A stretch of 9,139 nt of DNA. Origin: Actinomycetota bacterium (GTDB lineage: Bacteria; Actinomycetota; CADDZG01; JAHWKV01). The notes beneath the pieces were generated by a model. It did no database searches. It was given only the letters and a program-made list of their open reading frames with translations, and was not told where the DNA came from. A program made the position numbers and the translations under genes. Shown piece by piece: positions 7,422-9,139 of this stretch. Each line of letters opens with the position of its first letter. Position 1 is the first letter of the stretch. The stretch covers positions 1-9,139 of the forward strand of contig JAHWKV010000021.1 in the NCBI GenBank assembly GCA_019347725.1, read 5' to 3'.

Positions 7422-8105
7422 ATGCCGCCACCGACGGGTCTGCAGCGACGCCCTGCCATCAGATCCTCTATAGTGCAACGCGCACTGACTATGCTTCTGT
7501 GCGGCGCGCTTTTTCTGGCCTCCTGCAGCAGCGCAAACCCGGAGACTGACGACAGTCCTAGCGAAGCGGAAAGCCGCTTAACCTCACGTTCCGAAGTAGG
7601 GCTGAGCACCCTGGGCCCCATCTCCATCGGGATGACCGTCGACCAGCTAGCCCGCGCGGCCGGTGTGGACATGGTGCGCCAGCCCGACTTCGAAGAGGCC
7701 ATGGAGCAGGACAACTGCGCTTACATGAGCCCGGCCACCATACCCGGGTACGTTCCGCCGGCCGACGGCGATAACAAGTCCCCCATTGCCTTCATGATCG
7801 TCGATGACAGGCTTGCCCGAATTGATTTCTTGGACCGCACATTTACAACCGCCGAGGGAATCGGGGTCGGCAGCACCGAAGTCGAGGTGCTCAACGCGTA
7901 CGGAGGCGGGCAGAGCCCTCCTCCCGACCGCGGGTTCATCGGCAAGCCGTACCGTTACCTCAAGGCCTCTCCCGAGACTAGTGAGGGGGATCAGGAATAC
8001 CGCATCGTGTTCGAGTCCGACGGCGCCCAGGTGGTCAAGTACTACATAGGCAAACTGCCCGAGGTCGAGAACAAGAACGGCTGCGAGCGGGAGCTAAACT
8101 CGTAG
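7422..8105 (+). CDS. Predicted lipoprotein with GMT-type repeat domain, function unknown
   Basis: A 227-residue protein with a basic N-terminus, a hydrophobic stretch (about 21-33) and the lipobox LASC at 32-35, so C35 should be lipidated and the protein anchored outside the membrane. Residues 36-58 are polar, as in a linker. The folded part has two segments of the same style: LGPISIGMTVDQLARAAG (64-81) and GIGVGSTEVEVLNAYGG (146-162). The G-x-S/T-x-x-x-V/L pattern recalls BamE/SmpA-like small domains found in many envelope proteins. This is resemblance by eye, not an assignment. Only two cysteines remain after C35 (C99 and C221); they could form a disulphide. The frame stays open upstream to 7104, but that part is antisense to the acidic-protein gene and would bury the signal peptide. 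The start at 7422 gives a proper signal peptide and follows a -10-like element. Confidence 0.82.
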   Translation: MPPPTGLQRRPAIRSSIVQRALTMLLCGALFLASCSSANPETDDSPSEAESRLTSRSEVGLSTLGPISIGMTVDQLARAAGVDMVRQPDFEEAMEQDNCAYMSPATIPGYVPPADGDNKSPIAFMIVDDRLARIDFLDRTFTTAEGIGVGSTEVEVLNAYGGGQSPPPDRGFIGKPYRYLKASPETSEGDQEYRIVFESDGAQVVKYYIGKLPEVENKNGCERELNS

Positions 8106-8154
8106 TTCGCTAACCGGTTTCGAGCCATACTGGATAGCAACCCTTATTTAGACA

Positions 8155-8190
8155 GCGCCCGGCGCCGTTCGAGCACGTTTGCTCCGGGCG
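8155..8190 (+). other. Hairpin upstream of the YtxH-like gene
   Basis: CGCCCGG (8156-8162) can pair with CCGGGCG (8184-8190), a 7-bp GC-rich stem. Inside it GAGCA (8171-8175) can pair with TGCTC (8180-8184), a hairpin that shares one base with the outer stem and so partly competes with it. No T-run follows on either strand, so it is a poor intrinsic terminator. It lies about 45 bases before the next start and may be a leader structure or an operator. The 128-bp gap (8106-8233) holds nothing else that I can support. Confidence 0.4.
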
Positions 8191-8233
8191 AAAATTGGCA
8201 ATGGTCCAAGCAGAGCGACGAAAGGATAGTTAC

Positions 8234-8509
8234 ATGGGTAAGAGGAAGCAGCAGGCCAAGGCGGACGAAGCGGCAGAGGCCGCGGCTGTAGCCGAGCGGA
8301 ACGAACTGGTCGAATATAAGAAGAAGCGAGGCTTCTTCTCCAAGATGCTCCGGGGCGGAGTCGTCATGGGAGCCGTGGCCGCAGGGGCCAAGTACTTCGG
8401 TGACCCGAATCAGGGCGACGCCCGCCGCGAGAAGGTCAAGGGACAGGTCAAGACCGCCGTGGACAAGCAGAAGGCCGCGATCGAGAACAAGACCTCTCAG
8501 TCCAAGTAG
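8234..8509 (+). CDS. Small YtxH-like membrane-associated protein
   Basis: A 91-residue protein. Residues 3-32 are a charged, Ala/Glu/Lys-rich helix. Residues 39-56 form a glycine-spaced hydrophobic segment (GGVVMGAVAAGAKYFG). Residues 62-86 are a second Lys/Glu/Gln-rich helix (ARREKVKGQVKTAVDKQK). A short Gly-rich hydrophobic helix followed by a D-P-x-x-G turn and a charged amphipathic helix is the layout of YtxH-like proteins, often stress-associated and membrane-bound. The match is by pattern only and no precise function follows. The ATG at 8234 was chosen because AAAGGA lies 7 nt before it; the frame is open further up from a TTG at 8195, but no ribosome site serves that start. The last 13 bases overlap tail to tail with the amidase gene. 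Confidence 0.75.
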   Translation: MGKRKQQAKADEAAEAAAVAERNELVEYKKKRGFFSKMLRGGVVMGAVAAGAKYFGDPNQGDARREKVKGQVKTAVDKQKAAIENKTSQSK

Positions 8510-9139
8510 CCGGGACAGACCCTCGGCCACCCTTCAGCAGCCTCATAAGCGTAAGCCGCGGCCAGCAATGTGGCATCGGCAAAGCGGGGGGCTGCTACCT
8601 GTATTCCGACCGGCACCCCATTTGAGTCGAGCCCGGCGGGCAGGCTGATTGCCGGCTGGCCGGTCAAGTTGAACGGGAACGTGTAACAAGCCCCACCCGG
8701 GGGGCCGATGCTCCGGTGGAGCACCGGCAGTTCCGTTGACTCCACCGCCCGCGGCATCGGCCCCACGGCGGCAAACGCCCCGAACGGCATGGTCGGAGTC
8801 ACGATAAAACTAGCCCGATCAAAGATCTGATTCACCTTCCGCAGCACGCCGAAGCAGCGCCGCGACGCGGCCCGGCCGTCCTGCGGCCCCGCCGTTTCCG
8901 CCACGTCCAGCGCCTCGGCCATCACTGCAAAATAATCGAGGATGTCAAGCCCGCTCCCAATCCCGCACAGCTTTCGCCGGCTCGCACCAGAAAACTCTGT
9001 TGTACCCATAAGGCTCCGCAATGAGTGCGACGATCTGCGTAGAGAGCTAGAAGCTTTGCGAGAGACGCCCGGAGGCCACAGAAGCGCCTCCGGGGGCGAG
9101 GTTGGTACCGAGCCATCCGGCGAGGATGCGGGCCAACCT
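8497..9139 (-). CDS. Amidase signature-family protein, C-terminal part; upstream part uncertain
   Basis: The minus-strand frame ending at 8497 encodes the C-terminal region of an amidase (GatA/AmiE-like amidase signature family, hydrolysing amide bonds). Recognisable parts are FIVTPTMPFGAF, TFPFNLTGQPAISLPAG, GVPVGIQV and the final ATLLAAAYAYE segment. The catalytic Ser-Ser-Lys region lies upstream in this family and is not in the window. The frame stays open to the right edge. However, beyond about 9010 its translation becomes Ser/Pro/Arg-rich and unlike an amidase, while another minus-strand frame (9139 to a TAG at 9047-9049) reads more like protein. The gene may thus be frameshifted, or may be a truncated remnant beginning near the in-frame ATG at 9009 or TTG at 9021. 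The family call for 8497-9000 is firm; its integrity is not. Confidence 0.7.
   Translation of the reverse strand, partial: GWPASSPDGSVPTSPPEALLWPPGVSRKASSSLRRSSHSLRSLMGTTEFSGASRRKLCGIGSGLDILDYFAVMAEALDVAETAGPQDGRAASRRCFGVLRKVNQIFDRASFIVTPTMPFGAFAAVGPMPRAVESTELPVLHRSIGPPGGACYTFPFNLTGQPAISLPAGLDSNGVPVGIQVAAPRFADATLLAAAYAYEAAEGWPRVCPGYLD

Noticed and set aside
8195..8233. Earlier TTG or ATG start for the YtxH-like protein
   Set aside because: Neither has a ribosome site, whereas the ATG at 8234 has AAAGGA at good spacing.
1..9139. CRISPR array, tRNA, rRNA or transposase
   Set aside because: No regularly spaced repeats, no tRNA cloverleaf or TTC-A arm, no rRNA signature and no transposase or integrase motifs were seen on reading both strands.

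Overview
This is a high-GC bacterial segment, most likely from the chromosome of an actinomycete-type organism (Actinomycetota). The evidence is a very long Lhr helicase, an actinobacterial-style single-chain aconitase, a GTG start, and several genes whose ATG lies only 6-7 nt after a -10-like hexamer with no good Shine-Dalgarno sequence, as in leaderless transcripts. I cannot name the genus. There is no tRNA, rRNA, CRISPR array or insertion sequence that I can recognise.

Layout. Bases 1-3406 (minus strand) are the first 1,135 codons of lhr, a DNA-repair superfamily 2 helicase; its C-terminal end lies beyond the left edge. An 84-bp divergent gap then leads to a vapB-vapC toxin-antitoxin pair (3491-4137, plus). 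Next comes acnA, the TCA-cycle aconitase (4210-6969, plus), with a small inverted repeat in its promoter region and a terminator-like hairpin behind it. Converging on acnA is a small, very acidic protein of no recognised family (7006-7314, minus). It has two near-identical amphipathic motifs flanking a repeat-bearing, probably disordered linker. Divergent from it is a predicted lipoprotein (7422-8105, plus). A 91-residue YtxH-like membrane-associated protein follows (8234-8509, plus). It overlaps tail to tail with the end of an amidase-family gene on the minus strand (8497 to the right edge), whose upstream part may be broken.

Most genes look like separate transcription units rather than one pathway. 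The clear functional unit is vapBC. Lhr (repair) and AcnA (central metabolism) are housekeeping genes. The least explained parts are the acidic twin-motif protein with its exact 27-bp tandem repeat, its divergent lipoprotein neighbour, and the ambiguous coding signals in the last 130 bases. I found no convincing large new system. The best candidates for something undescribed are the twin-motif protein and the consistent leaderless promoter layout.
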